64,000 nucleotides of DNA from Chromobotia macracanthus (taxonomy: Eukaryota; Chordata; Actinopteri; Cypriniformes; Botiidae), in the NCBI GenBank assembly GCA_036877525.1, contig JAZGTH010000008.1:10942001-11006000 (forward strand), given 5' to 3'. Below the pieces are notes generated by a model. The model ran no database searches and had not been told where the DNA came from. It saw nothing but the letters and a program-made list of their open reading frames with translations. Each line of letters opens with the position of its first letter. Position 1 is the first letter of the stretch. This document shows positions 9,101 to 20,000 of the stretch, one piece after another. The position numbers were made by a program, and so were the translations under genes.

Positions 9101-12089
9101 TCTACGTTGTAGTCTTCCAGATCTGGATTGTCTCTGATGGGATCATCATTACATGACTGGTCCCAACAGAAGCCAGAAGGTGGATTATAGCCATTAGGAA
9201 GGACACCTGTCGAGACCCAGTCATTACTTTACTCATTCACGGTAACTTACATCCACAATTCTGCATATTAATGTTGTGTATTCATTTGGAATACTATACT
9301 ATAATAGCGTTAAAGCTGCAATCCGTAACTTTCACGTCTCTACCGCCATCTTTGTTTGAAACATAAAATTGCAGGTTACTTTACATACTTTTCTTCAGAT
9401 ATAAAATCAGATGAAGACAAACTGGCATTTCCCAGGAAATTGTACAGCTCAGATTATAAATAATTGTCATAAACTTACCATTGCGACTCCTCTGGATAAA
9501 GTGATCGATTTGAACACTGATCTGTTATATACTTGTGCAATAACTGAGTGTTATTCTTTTTAAACCCAAAAATCTTACAGATTGCAGCTTTAATGTCAGA
9601 GAATAACAGACAGCGCCACAATCACTAATGTGTACCGGTGAAGAGATCAGCAGCAGGCGGCGTCAAGCTTTCACTGGCCCTCCAAAGCATCTCCATCTGT
9701 TTGGTTGTCATCCTGCGAGCTTTGTCCTGATAGTCCAGCCGGCCAAAGAAGAAACCATCATAGCCCATCTGAAAACCAATCAAACGGGAGCAATCAAAGT
9801 CTACAGATACACGGTAAGCTATCTGCAGTTGTACAAAATCTGGGCACTTTGTATCCAAAATTTGCCATTTTTTATCTGTAGGCACGTAAAGAACTTGTGA
9901 AAATCACAAAAGAACGAGTAAATATTATAATGATCTGCAGTTACCTGAGCAAAGATGGAGGCATGTTCTCGGGCATGTCCGAAAGGGTCGATGTGCCAGG
10001 CCACTCGGGGTCGGCCACACTCACCGAACGTGTCGTTGAGGAAACGCAAACCCAGGGTCATCTGATCTATCACAGCACTGTAGTGTGTAGTGGCCTCATC
10101 GCTCATGCACCAGCCGCCATTTATGAACTCCAGACGACCTTTGAAAGATAAAGAGAAGCAAAATAATTTACAGCAAGAATTCAAAAGGAGGGGATTTATT
10201 TATTACAAACAGAATCCCCAAACACATTAAGTGTGAAATATGTAGTACACATGATTAAAAAAAACCAGAATGCATTTTATTGAACAGAATGCAAAAATGA
10301 ATACTCCCTTCTTACCCTCATTTACCAGCTGGGTGACAATTCGCCTTGTGTTCTGGTTCTGTTGCTTCCACCAGCGGTAAAAGAATGCAATCTCAACATA
10401 TATAAAACGTCGGGCCGGATCCCTCTGTAGCTGATCGATTACAGAGTCCAGAATGTACTGAACTCCTGCGTGCTGGATGTAGTTTCGGTCTGAAATAACA
10501 CATTGAATGCAGCCTGACATGCACACACACAAGTTTGTCCAGCTTTCTTTGTGGGGACTTTCTATAGACATAATGACTTTCATACTGTACAAACTGTATA
10601 TTCTATCCCCTCACACTAACCCTAAACCTTTTTTTGCATTTTAACACTTTTAAATAAGCATCATTTAGTATGTTTCGTTTTATTTCATTTAGTATGAATC
10701 AATTTCCCTCGTGGGGACCACTGGCTGGTCTCCTAGTGTTGGCGTATGTGACTTTTACCATACTTGTGGGCACATTTGGTCCCCACAACGGAAAAGAAAA
10801 ACAAGAACACACACTTCTCTAGAAGCTGCTCTGATGTCAGCTTTTGATGACAAATGCGCTTTTGCTTCAGTTGTGGCGTGATGGTGTGAAGTTAAACAGT
10901 AAGTTTTACCTCTGCAACCGTTGGCCAGAATTTTATGATAAAAATATCTGTTATATGCAGAATATGGGCTATTACATAAGAATACTGTCAAATTTACTGT
11001 ACATTATTTATTTCTTACTGTCAATAAATTTAATTGCATGTGGGTTCTCTTATTCACACAGTATTTTAATTTCTGCCATTATTTATTGTTTTATTATTCA
11101 TCCAGGTTTGTTCCTCGTTATTTATTCTTGTATATTTCATTGTCTTTTAATTTATTGTTTGTTTTCTCTTCTACCCCGTTAGTTGCCTCATTAGTTCTCA
11201 TAAGAGTTTTATTGTACCTAATATATATGACAATAAAGATCTTGAATTTTGAATGTCACTTTACAGTGCAAATTACACTTAATGCATACTTTAAAGTTCA
11301 ACATGAGAAAACTTCACCTCCATAGTAGTACTGATCCACAGTCTTCAGCCAGCCAACATCATCATGTGTATGAGGAACCAGATGGACGTTCAGCATGGAT
11401 GGCTTTGTGGCTGGACATGACTGCCAAGAGCCAATAAGATTGCAAAAATTTAACACCACTAATGCACAAAAGAGAGACAGAACAGGCTGACCTTTCACAG
11501 AAACGATCATTTTCTTCTCTGCATTCGCAACACTTTGTCAGAAACAAAAGCTCTATTATGCCACAACTATATAATACATGTTTAATACACATAAATGACA
11601 AACTAATATTTTAAATTCTAGAGAGGGTCCAAAAGAGAAATCAGATCAGTCAAAAATGAAAGCTCAGAGGTTGGTCTACAACATAATTTGCTTTTAGAAG
11701 TTTTATGATACAGTGGGGTATCAGAAGTCAGTACTATAGTAATCTGATATATACTGTATGATTATCATATTTTTGTACAATATCTTGGTATTCCAGGTCT
11801 TTTTGATTACCATGGTACAAGTTATTACTAATGAACATGTCCAAAAACCATGATATTACCATTGAATCTTGGTCCAGAAACATGGTATCTGCTGTAACTT
11901 GAATTTTGGTGTTGATCTTCCACTGTGCCAACTTTTAACAACTCATTTTTAAAGAGATCTTTCTTAAGCTGCTCTTTCTAAGTGGAAATATTTTACCTTA
12001 TACCCACAGACGGAGTCTCGAAGCACAGGTGAAGAAAATACAGCAGAGATGAAGCAAAGAAACAGAAAACTGACGTGCAGTGAAGACAT
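3033..12089 (-). CDS. man2b1: lysosomal alpha-mannosidase (GH38), complete, 22 coding exons, one frameshift
   Basis: Glycoside hydrolase family 38 enzyme that removes alpha-linked mannose from N-glycans in the lysosome. Exons in coding order: 11997-12089, 11318-11420, 10316-10489, 9945-10138, 9636-9768, 9061-9206, 8645-8844, 8378-8498, 8233-8311, 8015-8124, 7550-7657, 7346-7462, 6978-7161, 6619-6716, 6154-6396, 5793-5894, 5163-5250, 4856-4936, 4379-4600, 4105-4254, 3476-3572, 3033-3130. They sum to 2,941 bases, about 979 codons plus stop and one surplus base. Length fits the family (roughly 980-1,010). An N-terminal signal peptide (residues 1-20) is followed by the zinc motif HTHDD (48-52), nucleophile Asp174 in HIDPFGH, and zinc-ligand motif QHHDAVSGT (422-430). 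All phases agree except exon 13, which has one base too many; read literally the protein stops near residue 595. Intron 17 uses a GC donor. MAN2B1 rather than MAN2B2 or Golgi MAN2A is indicated by the near-continuous match to vertebrate MAN2B1. Confidence 0.95.
3476..3572 (-). CDS. man2b1: man2b1 exon 21
   Basis: Encodes KLFSTFKVLRVSEMSLGANQ and following residues, the late beta-sheet region of GH38 lysosomal mannosidases. Acceptor GTGCAG, donor GTAACA. 97 bases, phase 0 to 1. Confidence 0.92.
3893..3926. repeat. short telomere-like TTAGGG cluster
   Basis: Several near-perfect GTTAGGGTTAG units in man2b1 intron 20. Too short and degenerate to be an interstitial telomere array. Confidence 0.5.
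4105..4254 (-). CDS. man2b1: man2b1 exon 20
   Basis: Encodes FSGLQAALPPAV then HLLTLSQWDKDSVLIRLEHQ, a signature block of the C-terminal domain. Exactly 50 codons, phase 0 at both ends. Acceptor CAATAG, donor GTAACA. Confidence 0.95.
4379..4600 (-). CDS. man2b1: man2b1 exon 19
   Basis: Encodes LHRRLLYDDYRGVGEPLSE and on to GANTKLM. The donor is GTTTGA, a weak +4/+5 context, but the frame continues perfectly into exon 20 (TKLM then FSGLQ). Confidence 0.94.
4856..4936 (-). CDS. man2b1: man2b1 exon 18
   Basis: 27 codons encoding DDKRQLTVVTDRSQGVSS and on to GSLEIM. Acceptor TTTAG, donor GTAAAA. Confidence 0.94.
5163..5250 (-). CDS. man2b1: man2b1 exon 17 (GC donor)
   Basis: Encodes KDYRPTWDLRQTEPIAGNYY and on to RAYIK. 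The following intron begins GCGAGT rather than GT. The exon cannot be moved to a GT without losing conserved residues, so this is a GC-AG intron. Confidence 0.93.
5279..5650 (+). mobile_element. TTAAAGCTGCAATC MITE, copy 1 (family B)
   Basis: Reference entry for family B, seen seven times, about 290-370 bp. It starts TTAAAGCTGCAATCCGTAAC and ends GTTACGGATTGCAGCTTTAA, giving terminal inverted repeats of about 20-25 bp flanked by TA/TTA. Conserved inner blocks are CCATCTCTGTTTGAAACATA, GGATCTTCTTTCTGTTTACA and GATCTGTTATGTACTTGCTC. No ORF. This copy is expanded by an internal TATATA block and its right end has decayed. Confidence 0.75.
5793..5894 (-). CDS. man2b1: man2b1 exon 16
   Basis: Encodes DGLGKEVITRLDTDIKTSG then FYTDSNGREVLERR. 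The last codon is split with exon 17. Acceptor TTTCAG, donor GTGAGG. Confidence 0.95.
6154..6396 (-). CDS. man2b1: man2b1 exon 15
   Basis: Encodes YNASAGNNFGSGQPSGAYIF and RELELEWTVGPVPV, the core of the GH38 C-terminal beta domain. The AT/GTCAGT donor is set by phase with exon 16. Confidence 0.95.
6619..6716 (-). CDS. man2b1: man2b1 exon 14
   Basis: Encodes FLKVTFDNSTGLLKSLTNLE and QNFYW. Phase 0 entry is fixed by homology. In the frame delivered by exon 13 it hits TGA after six codons. Confidence 0.94.
6978..7161 (-). CDS. man2b1: man2b1 exon 13, contains +1 frameshift
   Basis: The first part reads VVPLSRSTQKVRRNRGYAKG and VFQVEAPPLGYSTYIIS in frame with exon 12. The last part is homologous only in the next frame (KYKVAPSIQNK), which joins FLKVTF of exon 14. 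The exon is 184 bases where a multiple of three is needed between its phase-0 ends. The switch lies somewhere between about 6998 and 7043. A run GCCC near 7004 is a plausible site of an extra C. Confidence 0.9.
7184..7264. repeat. purine-rich (GA)n tract
   Basis: GAGA/GAAA simple repeat in man2b1 intron 12. On the coding (minus) strand it is a polypyrimidine run about 20-100 bases upstream of the exon 13 acceptor. Confidence 0.85.
7346..7462 (-). CDS. man2b1: man2b1 exon 12
   Basis: 39 codons including NVYNPLVRAVSWPVRLPVS, the start of the C-terminal beta domain. Acceptor CTCTCAG, donor GTTAGA. Confidence 0.95.
7550..7657 (-). CDS. man2b1: man2b1 exon 11
   Basis: 36 codons: VLIGNSLAVLSGSEAPRVF and NLNISVCPLTE. 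NIS is a conserved N-glycosylation sequon. Confidence 0.95.
7868..7972 (+). mobile_element. tRNA-derived SINE, 3' fragment
   Basis: Keeps the B-box region (GGGTTCAAGAACGC), then the ATAAAATGTATGCATTAAATG linker and the CTGTGAGTTGCTTTGG tail shared with the longer copy near 51220. The tRNA-like A-box part is missing. Confidence 0.6.
8015..8124 (-). CDS. man2b1: man2b1 exon 10
   Basis: Carries KRAMGVAQHHDAVSGTEKQH. The His pair at residues 423-424 holds the fourth zinc ligand of GH38 enzymes. The acceptor TGCAG is chosen from three nearby AGs because only it restores phase with exon 9. Confidence 0.95.
8233..8311 (-). CDS. man2b1: man2b1 exon 9
   Basis: Short exon encoding TCNQLEVLGGPRSRSGPFG and GDSDTM. 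It is the least conserved segment of the catalytic half. Acceptor CACTAG, donor GTAAGT. Confidence 0.92.
8378..8498 (-). CDS. man2b1: man2b1 exon 8
   Basis: Encodes PLKSDDFFPYADDAHNFWTG and YFTSRPALKLYERVSNSRLQ, a highly conserved family block. Acceptor TTTTTAG, donor GTGACG. Confidence 0.95.
8645..8844 (-). CDS. man2b1: man2b1 exon 7
   Basis: Encodes ADFYKTNHIIMTMGSDFQYE, VLYSTPSCYLQELHQTNLTW and the residues between. It contains the strongly conserved TMGSDFQYENA block. Acceptor TTCCAG, donor GTTAGT. Confidence 0.96.
9061..9206 (-). CDS. man2b1: man2b1 exon 6
   Basis: Encodes VLPNGYNPPSGFCWDQSC and the linker to NFLGAASSQ. Acceptor CGACAG, donor GTAGGT. Confidence 0.94.
9311..9593 (+). 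mobile_element. family B MITE, copy 2
   Basis: Well-preserved copy in man2b1 intron 5 with both ends readable (GTTAAAGCTGCAATCCGTAA and ACAGATTGCAGCTTTAATG). Confidence 0.8.
9636..9768 (-). CDS. man2b1: man2b1 exon 5
   Basis: Encodes MGYDGFFFGRLDYQDKARR and on to LTPPAADLFTG. Acceptor TTTTCAG, donor GTACAC. Confidence 0.96.
9945..10138 (-). CDS. man2b1: man2b1 exon 4 (nucleophile)
   Basis: Encodes GRLEFINGGWCMSDEATTHY and RVAWHIDPFGHAREHASIFA. Asp174 in HIDPFGH is the catalytic nucleophile and a zinc ligand in GH38 enzymes. Donor GTAACT. Confidence 0.97.
10316..10489 (-). CDS. man2b1: man2b1 exon 3
   Basis: Encodes NYIQHAGVQYILDSVIDQL and RRFIYVEIAFFYRWWKQQ. Phase 1 at both ends. Acceptor TTTCAG, donor GTAAGA. 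Confidence 0.96.
11318..11420 (-). CDS. man2b1: man2b1 exon 2 (zinc motif)
   Basis: Encodes SCPATKPSMLNVHLVPHTHD then DVGWLKTVDQYYYG. His50 and Asp52 correspond to the N-terminal zinc ligands. Acceptor TTGGCAG, donor GTGAAG. Confidence 0.96.
11997..12089 (-). CDS. man2b1: man2b1 exon 1 (start, signal peptide)
   Basis: 31 codons from ATG: MSSLHVSFLFLCFISAVFSS, then a short linker to CGYK. The hydrophobic stretch is a signal peptide for lysosomal targeting through the ER. The exon joins in phase 0 to SCPATKP of exon 2. Donor GTAAAA. Confidence 0.9.
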
Positions 12090-12132
12090 GATGATGAGAA
12101 TGAAACTCAACTCACAGATCTTCTGAGTTTTA

Positions 12133-12142
12133 TCACATGTGA
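12133..12142. promoter_or_regulatory. E-box palindrome upstream of man2b1
   Basis: TCACATGTGA is a perfect 10-bp palindrome 44 bp upstream of the man2b1 start, in the likely leader or core promoter. Read from the minus strand it is GTCACATGTGA, close to sites used by MiT/TFE factors that drive lysosomal genes. A single short site, so chance is not excluded. Confidence 0.35.
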
Positions 12143-14449
12143 CTACTTCCCCCTATCTGCAGTGAATGAGCTTTTTATTATCAAAATAAAAGCCTATAAT
12201 CATAACATTTATATAATCATAACGAATCCAAAATGTTATCAGGGCCTAAAAGTATTCAGTTTTATTTTCAATAATCATTGTATGTGTGGTTTGGATAAAC
12301 CACACACACACTCTCTGTTGTTAATGTCCTTTATTAACCACAAGGGGGCGACATTGACCAGCAGAGACCTATGTTTGAAAGTAGACATATTCCTTTTTTA
12401 CATTATAATATAAAATGATCAAAACGGCTGTATTGCACAGTATAATCTTCAGTATAAGGTTTCTGTTAAGGATCCTTTATATCATTTCTGTTATGGGCTT
12501 TGCTATTGTTTATTTCTAATAAATAAACACTTTATGAATAATCACAAGTCCGTGATTATTCATAACTCAGGAGTTTAAGTTACTAAGTCTTGATAGCTTG
12601 TTTGCATGTGGCTTGTTTCTGGTGAGTTTTGTTTTTGCAAAGCTGCAGGAATTATGCTCACATTGTTGAAAATATCATGCTTACAAAGACATTATTGATT
12701 GTGATATGGGCTACATCACTTTTGGTTGCTCTGAGGGCGACTGGGCGTGATGACCTCATCCTTTCTTACGTCCTTCTTCAGCCCCCAGCCCCTAAATTTC
12801 TACATTATCGTTTCTTATTTGCTCATCTTTTCTGCTTTCTTATTCTAAATAAGATGTTCGGCGTGCTTATTAAACGTTTGATCAAAGAGCTAGAATTGAA
12901 AACTATTCTAAACCTCTTTGAAAAGTGTTTTTTAAGGGTGAGGCATCACCCAAAATGTTCAGTTTCACACGACGTCCTCTTATGTGGTTATCTGTCCATG
13001 GGAATTCAAGTTATTATTATGTTAAGAGAAGCCAAGAATATCTGAAAGGCCACAGTCCAGTGTGAGCCGAATAAAAGAGATCTGCAGGGAGTCTGTGAGC
13101 AAACTCTGTGTTTGTTCACACTTGAGTCTCTTCATGAAAAGACAAGCTGGAGGATGAGCCACATCGAGAGGAATCCAGGGTTGAATCAGGCTTGTTGGAG
13201 GTCTGTCAGGTATTGCTGCAATGGAGATCTGGGATGATTTGGGAAGTGTACACAAGCAACAACATGAATTATATGATACGCCTATTACATTGTGCAGAAT
13301 TGTGTCAGGTGTGCTGTTTGTGTAACCGTGTTTGTTTCAATGTTGGCTGTATTATTGCTTATATTGGCCTTTTGGTTGGATTATTGCTCTATGAAAACTA
13401 CAATCGTAACTTTGGCCTCTGTGTCGCCATCTCTGTTCGACATATACAATTGCAGGGCACTTTATATACGTATGTTGAGCTCAAACAGAAGCCAAACAGA
13501 CATTTCACAACTTAAATTATCAATCATTGTTATAAACTTAACGTTGGGAATCGGAGTAAGGGCACCGTTTACAGTTTATTTGAACAAAAAGCATCACAGA
13601 TTGCAGCTTTAAAGTACATTTATCGGTAAGACCCTCATGCAACAGAGTGTAAAGACATCAAGGTTTGGAGATCTCACAGTCAAGTGTTGTACAGTAGTGT
13701 CTTGTAACTCATTGCATGAACACATGGTTTAAATCAGAGGAAATGCGCAGCCAGAGCGCACATTGTTTCCCCAGTTGCTCCTCTGTAAACATTTAGATAA
13801 TAGTATGAGACTAAAGCATTCACAGCCTCCTGAATCTACTCACCCAACAGTTTTGTATTGATCTGTTTGTTTGGTTGCGTTTAGATTTACAAAGGTTTGC
13901 ATATCTGTGACACGAGGTGTTTGGCCATCTTAAAGAATGGCTTGTGCTTTGCATGAAGTCTGAACGGAGAGGGGAATGCAAGAGGAAAAACTGCAGAAAA
14001 AAGCACAGAAGGATAACAGACGAGTGAAAGTAAATGAGTGTGGTAAAAACACGACATCACTGTCTGTTGGCCTCAGAGAGAGAACTGCACCCCTGGTTTC
14101 AGCCTCTTATCTAACCACATCTTCTTATTTTGGGTTTACAGCCCTCTCTCCCTCTAAACGGGGCTGTGACTGAGCATGATGACCTCACCCTGTTTCTGCT
14201 CAACTCTCCCTCTCCCCTCCTTTCTCACCCCCCAGCTTTCTCACAGTCTGTGCCGTAATCAGAGTTTGCAGAAGTCACGTTCTCCTCAGATCTCCAAAGT
14301 TCTTCAGCCTGGACCGTCAGCTGATTTTACATGTGCGTGTTGCTGACTTCTTTTCATCCGATCTGTCAGAGGAAGGATTTTTTTCAAGGATGTTTTTTGG
14401 CTATGTGGATATTTGCTCCGCTTCAGCATATTTAGATGAATAAAAAACA
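12143..14449. other. intergenic interval, divergent promoters
   Basis: Separates two genes transcribed away from each other. It is AT-rich and contains a family B MITE near 13391-13612. 14200-14400 is pyrimidine-rich (CTCTCCCTCTCCCCTCC) and may be leader or promoter of the plus-strand gene. The open frame at 12629-13045 has no family match or splice support. Confidence 0.5.
13391..13612 (+). mobile_element. family B MITE, copy 3
   Basis: The diverged left end (AAAACTACAATCGTAAC) and intact right end (CACAGATTGCAGCTTTAA) frame the conserved GCCATCTCTGTT block. The middle is shortened. Confidence 0.7.
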
Positions 14450-14875
14450 ATGAAGAGGATCCAACCTTTCACCATCGGGACCAAGTTATCTGTCCCCTTT
14501 GAGAAGAAGTGTTCGGATTATGTCGGCATCGTCCTTCCTGTCCCAGCTGTGGACTGCTGTGAGGTGAGAATGAAGTCAAACAATGAAAACTGTCCTTTCA
14601 GTGAAGAGAGAGTGTCCAAACCTCACAGTTCTGCACCTATGGAAGAACTTTCAGAGGAGGATGTCAAAGAAGAAGACACGGACTCTGCATCTCCATCAGC
14701 TTCTTCCAGATCCATCAGGAAGATTGCCATGTGTGTGCATACTGAGATCCAGAAGAATTGTCATGTCTCTAACCTTAACACCAACAACTGTGAGACCAAC
14801 AAAACAAACAGCTCCACTGAAAAGCCGTTTTTTGTTGAGGAACGACTGAGTGACAGAGCTGCTTCACAGCTGGAG
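14450..14875 (+). CDS. spectrin-repeat gene exon 1 (start)
   Basis: 142 codons from MKRIQPFTIGTKLSVPFEKK; acidic Ser-rich middle (SEEDVKEEDTDSASPSASS). Donor GTGAGC after QLE. Confidence 0.8.
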
Positions 14876-17021
14876 GTGAGCAGATAATGTTTTAAGCATC
14901 TGATCTTTTGTACAAGATATTTTACATTTACCATTATAATGTTTTGTTGTTTTAACAATAGTCAAAATTCTACAGCTTTCTGTTTGTCAAGATTGTGAAT
15001 CTTGATGCTGAGACATTTGCACCGCACCGTGTGTAAAAATATGAATGAATATATATATAGATATTTTGAATGTTATAGTAAATATTTTAAATGTTAACAA
15101 ACACTCACATGTTAGCTCAAACATTAACACAAGAAATAGACACAAACAAAACATCGTAATATTTTAACACACTCAGAAATCGGAAAAGCACCAACAGTAG
15201 TTCTGTTATTCTCTTTATGTCTTTAGTCTTTATTTCTTGTATTTTATGATCTGTTCATTGGATTTATTCGTTACTGCCTGCCTAGCATACAAATTTCTGC
15301 AGTTTCCCTGTGCAAAACCAGAAATGCAGTTTCCCAAAGCAGAAACAAATGAATACAAGAACACATTGTCTTATAGTGAGAGGAGGAAAGAACTGTGGGA
15401 TTATTGCAGTTTTGCACACTGTGCTCAGAGAGATGATGTCATGGTCAGGCCCCTCATTACACAAGCCCACAGTCCAGATGAACTGGTAATTTCCACCAAA
15501 AAAAAAAGGAACAAGGTCCAAACGGCAAACGCAGAGGGAATGATCTGAGAACAACTCTGTGATTTGCATTAATAAAACCATGAGTCACTAGTCAGAAAAG
15601 GCCACTCAGCTCAAACTGTTGGTTGTGATGCATTAACTTGCTAAAAATATGCTGAGTTTCACCACATTCCCGTACTTACACACACTTTGTTTGTTACTTG
15701 CACCACACTAAGTGCACAGCTTACAGGGAACGTTCCCAGAACACTAGCTAACAGAGAACAAAGTTCTCTCAAAGTAATAAAAAATGTGTTCTTGCAGTAA
15801 CGTTCTTAAGTTGTTAGTGGAACATTTTTCTAAAACAGCACAGAATTAAAAAAAAAAAATCAGTAACGTTCTTGTAACCAAGCAAAATTGTTAATACAAC
15901 GTTTAGACAATCCTAGATCATACAAACTTTCTTAGAACATTCAAAGTAACATTTTAAATGTTACTTAATAGAAATGTTAAGGAAATGTTTTTACAACCTA
16001 AAATTGTTAGCTGGGTAGGTGTGGCTTTACCCACTGTTAAAGTTGTTTTGAACCAGGCGCAGGGGATGCAGTCATCTCTGCGTTGCAGAATGCGCAAAAG
16101 ATTGAATGCAGGATCTGCAACATTAGGCTCTACTGCTTTTGAGTGAGATCATTGTTTGGCTGTACCACACCTCGCTGCAGGCTTGTGTATTGTACTGTAG
16201 GTGGGCCAACCAACAACTCCTGCTGTTATTGTACTTTACACCCTAAAATGATCACATCGCACCCCCTGTGGCTACCAAACACAGGTGCATAATCACAAGA
16301 CGTTTGGAGATACTGTGCAGGCAAAGTCTGATACTGTGCAGGCAAAGTCATGCTTTGGAGAAAACAGCTTGTTTTCAGCTAATGTTTTGGCATATGCTCT
16401 TGTAAGTGATCTTTTCTAACCGATTCTGTCTTTAATCTGTACTTCATGTACCCAAACAACAACAACATGATTTTATTGCTTTGGCTCGCACTGTGAATTA
16501 GTTGTAGCAACACAGAATGATGTAATAGATTCTGGGAGAGATATAAAACGAGAAAGACAATCTGTCGGTCAACAGTCTGAGGTCATTGCTGGCCATATTT
16601 ACATGACTCAGAGCACAGATGAAAACCATGACTGGTAGAATATACATTTCCAGGGTTTTAAGAAAAGCATAATTTTCTAAAAGCGATGCATCTGAGATGC
16701 ACATAAAGCCGTGACTATTCTTAACACTTGCTGTGTTTACAGACTGATCCATGGACCAGAGGAAGGAAGATAAAGAACCTTCACTACGATTACAGCATGC
16801 CAGCATTCCCACATGATCAAGCAGAGGAAGCATCTCACAGCCAGAGGAGAGACCTCAAAGACTTTGAGAACTCCCTCATCCAGCTGACCACGAGTCTGGA
16901 CTTGTCGCAGGTGATATTGCCCCATCCCGACATATACAAGGACCTCTTTGTGTGTTTCTGTTTTGGGGATGCACCGTTGCAACCCAGCTAACAGGAAATG
17001 TTGGCTAATGTTCTCTAAATC

Positions 17022-17052
<31 letters not shown>

Positions 17053-20000
17053 CAGTGGAACAACTTTTTGTTGTTTTTAAAACGGTATTAAAATGTGTAA
17101 CTTATTAAGTCTTATATTTCTCAAGATTTTGTTTGATGAAGTTTTTTATTAAAGCCTTTGTTGGCGAGATCATAATTCGAACCCTGATTGTCTTACATGT
17201 TCTCAATGCTTCTTCTCAACCAGGAGGAACCAAAGATGCCTTATCAGAAGAAGACAGAGATTGGAGATTTAGACCTGGAAATGCTTAGAAGACCGACTCC
17301 GGGAGACCACATTGACAAATCGTAAGGACACTGTGTATTTCTGAACATTAATATTGTTTATTAATTAACATCGGCATTCTCAGATACAGGCTGTTGCGTT
17401 TCATGTTGTAGGTGGTTGAAGCTGAGGTCACTTCTGCGAGACTATCGTCAGGATCTCATGTTGGCTCTGGAAGTCTCGTCATTTTACCAACAAGCCGACA
17501 ACATCATCAGCGGCATTAACTGCAAGGTTGAGGAAACATGAATGTCATTTTCTCTTAAAGTTATCAAAAACATTCTTGCAGTAACATTTGTTGAATGTTT
17601 TTGAATGTAATATATTAAACAATGTTGAACTTGTAAGTAGAATTAAAAAGAATAATGTTCTTATAACCAAGCAATAACATTAATAAAACGTCGGGGCATT
17701 TTAAATATGTTTTTGTTTCTTAATGAAAACATTAAAAAAATGTACTTACAACCTAAAATTGTTAGCTGTCTGTTTAAATCATGTCTTCACTTATATCCTT
17801 CATTGCAGAGGAACATTCTGATAATAACTGACGTCCACAAAAGCAGTCAAGACAGGGAGACCAGAGAAATTGCCTGTCAGATCAATGTGAGTCAGTGAAT
17901 CAGTGATTCCATTGTGAAAAAGCTTGTGTAACTTAGCATGTGATCTTAAGATCTTGTCGTTTTCTTGTATGATTACGGTTTTCCCATCAGGCACTATAGG
18001 GTCACAGCGTTACAATGCTACTCCAAGTAGTGGCCTGTTTTATTAGCCAAAATGTTTTTTAGGGCTGTAGCGAATGAACTCCAAACCGAATGATGTCATT
18101 TCCTTTCACGACCCCTCCCTGGACAACTCTCTTTCCAGATGCTGAATGAATCTGCGTCTCGCCTGTCAAACCTCCACCCAACCCTGGCCAGAAGAGTTAC
18201 ATTCAAACAGACTGAAGTGCAGGAGAACTGGGCATTTCTCCAGGAGCTTCTACGGTAAACCAGAATCACCTTATTCCCATTGTCCTATTGTGAAAAAAGA
18301 AAACACACACACAACTGTAAAGTGTGGGGTATAGTGCTGTTGCTGTTCGACTTGGTTTAGTAAATTTCATCATATTAAAATGGAATACGTTATTGTAAAC
18401 ATGCAGGAGTTGAATTGATATGTGGTTTGGTGATGTAATGTTATGGCTATAAGTCTAGCTAGTGTAAGCCAGGCTAGTTTTGGTTTGGACGGATTTCTCA
18501 TGTATTTAGTTTTAGAACTTGATAACACGGTTTTAAGCCTCATGCAGTTTTTGCAGTGTGTTTGGTGTTTTCTGGTGTCTTCGTAAGTACACCTTTACAA
18601 AAGTAGCTTTATTTTTGCAGCAGAACAAATATCACTTTATGCTTTTGAAAATATTATTTGCTCAGAATAATTATCGAGCAATGCAATTGTAGATTGTAGG
18701 TTTACTGTTAACGCTGCAATCTGTAATATTTGCCGCTCTACCACCATCTCTGTTTGAAACATAAAATTGCAGGTTAAATTCTAAACAGCTGCTGTAAAAA
18801 CAAGCTTCAAACACTGCGATATCATCCAGTACCCAGTACATGTCATATAGTAGCCACATCTTCTTTCTGTTTACAGACGTTTTCTGTGCAAGTGGACCCG
18901 CTCAAATAACAAATCTTTATTATAAACTTATTGCTGTGATTTGGGGTAAGGTAATGAGATTGTGATGAACACAGATCTGTTACGTATTTGCTCAACAACT
19001 GATTTTTATTGAAAAGTTACGGATTGGAGCTTTAATGCAGGACTTTTTATTGTTTAAAACATTGCCTGTATGATTAAAGATTAGTGGCTGTGTTAAGTCA
19101 TTCTTCTGCGAAATATCTAAGGAGTCACGGCTCTTATCACGGAACATTTACAACAGCTTGAGATGTGGAATTCCATGAATGCTCGGAGCATTATGGAAAC
19201 TCAGAACTGAGCATGACCTCTATGCAATCGTATGATTTGTGAAAGAGTTGACATGCAGAGTGGGAATGAATTAGAGTGAGGGAATAAGAGGTGATTATTG
19301 AGTTTTTTGTTATGGTGTGGATGTGAACAGGAATAGCTCAAGTGTCTGGTATAAGGATATGATAGGAGACAGGTACTCTCCCAGCTAACAATTTAGGTTG
19401 TAGGAATGTTTCCCTAACGTTTTCATTAACAACAAAAACATTAAAAATGGTATTTTGAATGTTTTGGAAATTCTGTCATTGACATTTTTAAAATGTTTCA
19501 TTAAAAACAGTTCTACTAACATTACTGCAAGGACATTTTTGATAACTTTGAGAAAACCTTTATCAAACATTAGCCAATGTTCAGAGAATGTTCCCTGTTA
19601 GCTAGGATTTACCCTGTGGGAACAAGTTCCTCCCCCAGTACCATCAGCAACCAACAAGCAAACAGCAGATCATCGTTTAATGACTGTAATGAGCCTTTAG
19701 CCTATTGGCCCAAACGTCCTGTTACAAGCTGCAGTATGTCAACGCAGCAATGAAAACTGTTCATCAAGCCTTTTAAAAAAGTCTTTAAATCAACATAAAT
19801 GTAAACATAAAATCATTTAAATCAGTTTTGGGACCAAAAAGGAAGCTGTCCCTGCACACACTAGATAGTTTTTGGGTGTGCGGCCAACATGGCCATGTTT
19901 TCTCTGTCTGCAGCGCTGGTTTAAAAGTCACGTCCTAAACGACATTCCATTTTGGCTTTCTCAACGAGTCCTCTATCAACAGTTTTGCAAACACACCTTT

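Noticed and set aside
12629..13045. 138-codon open frame between the two divergent genes
   Set aside because: AT-rich random composition, no ATG context or homologue, no splice-supported neighbours.
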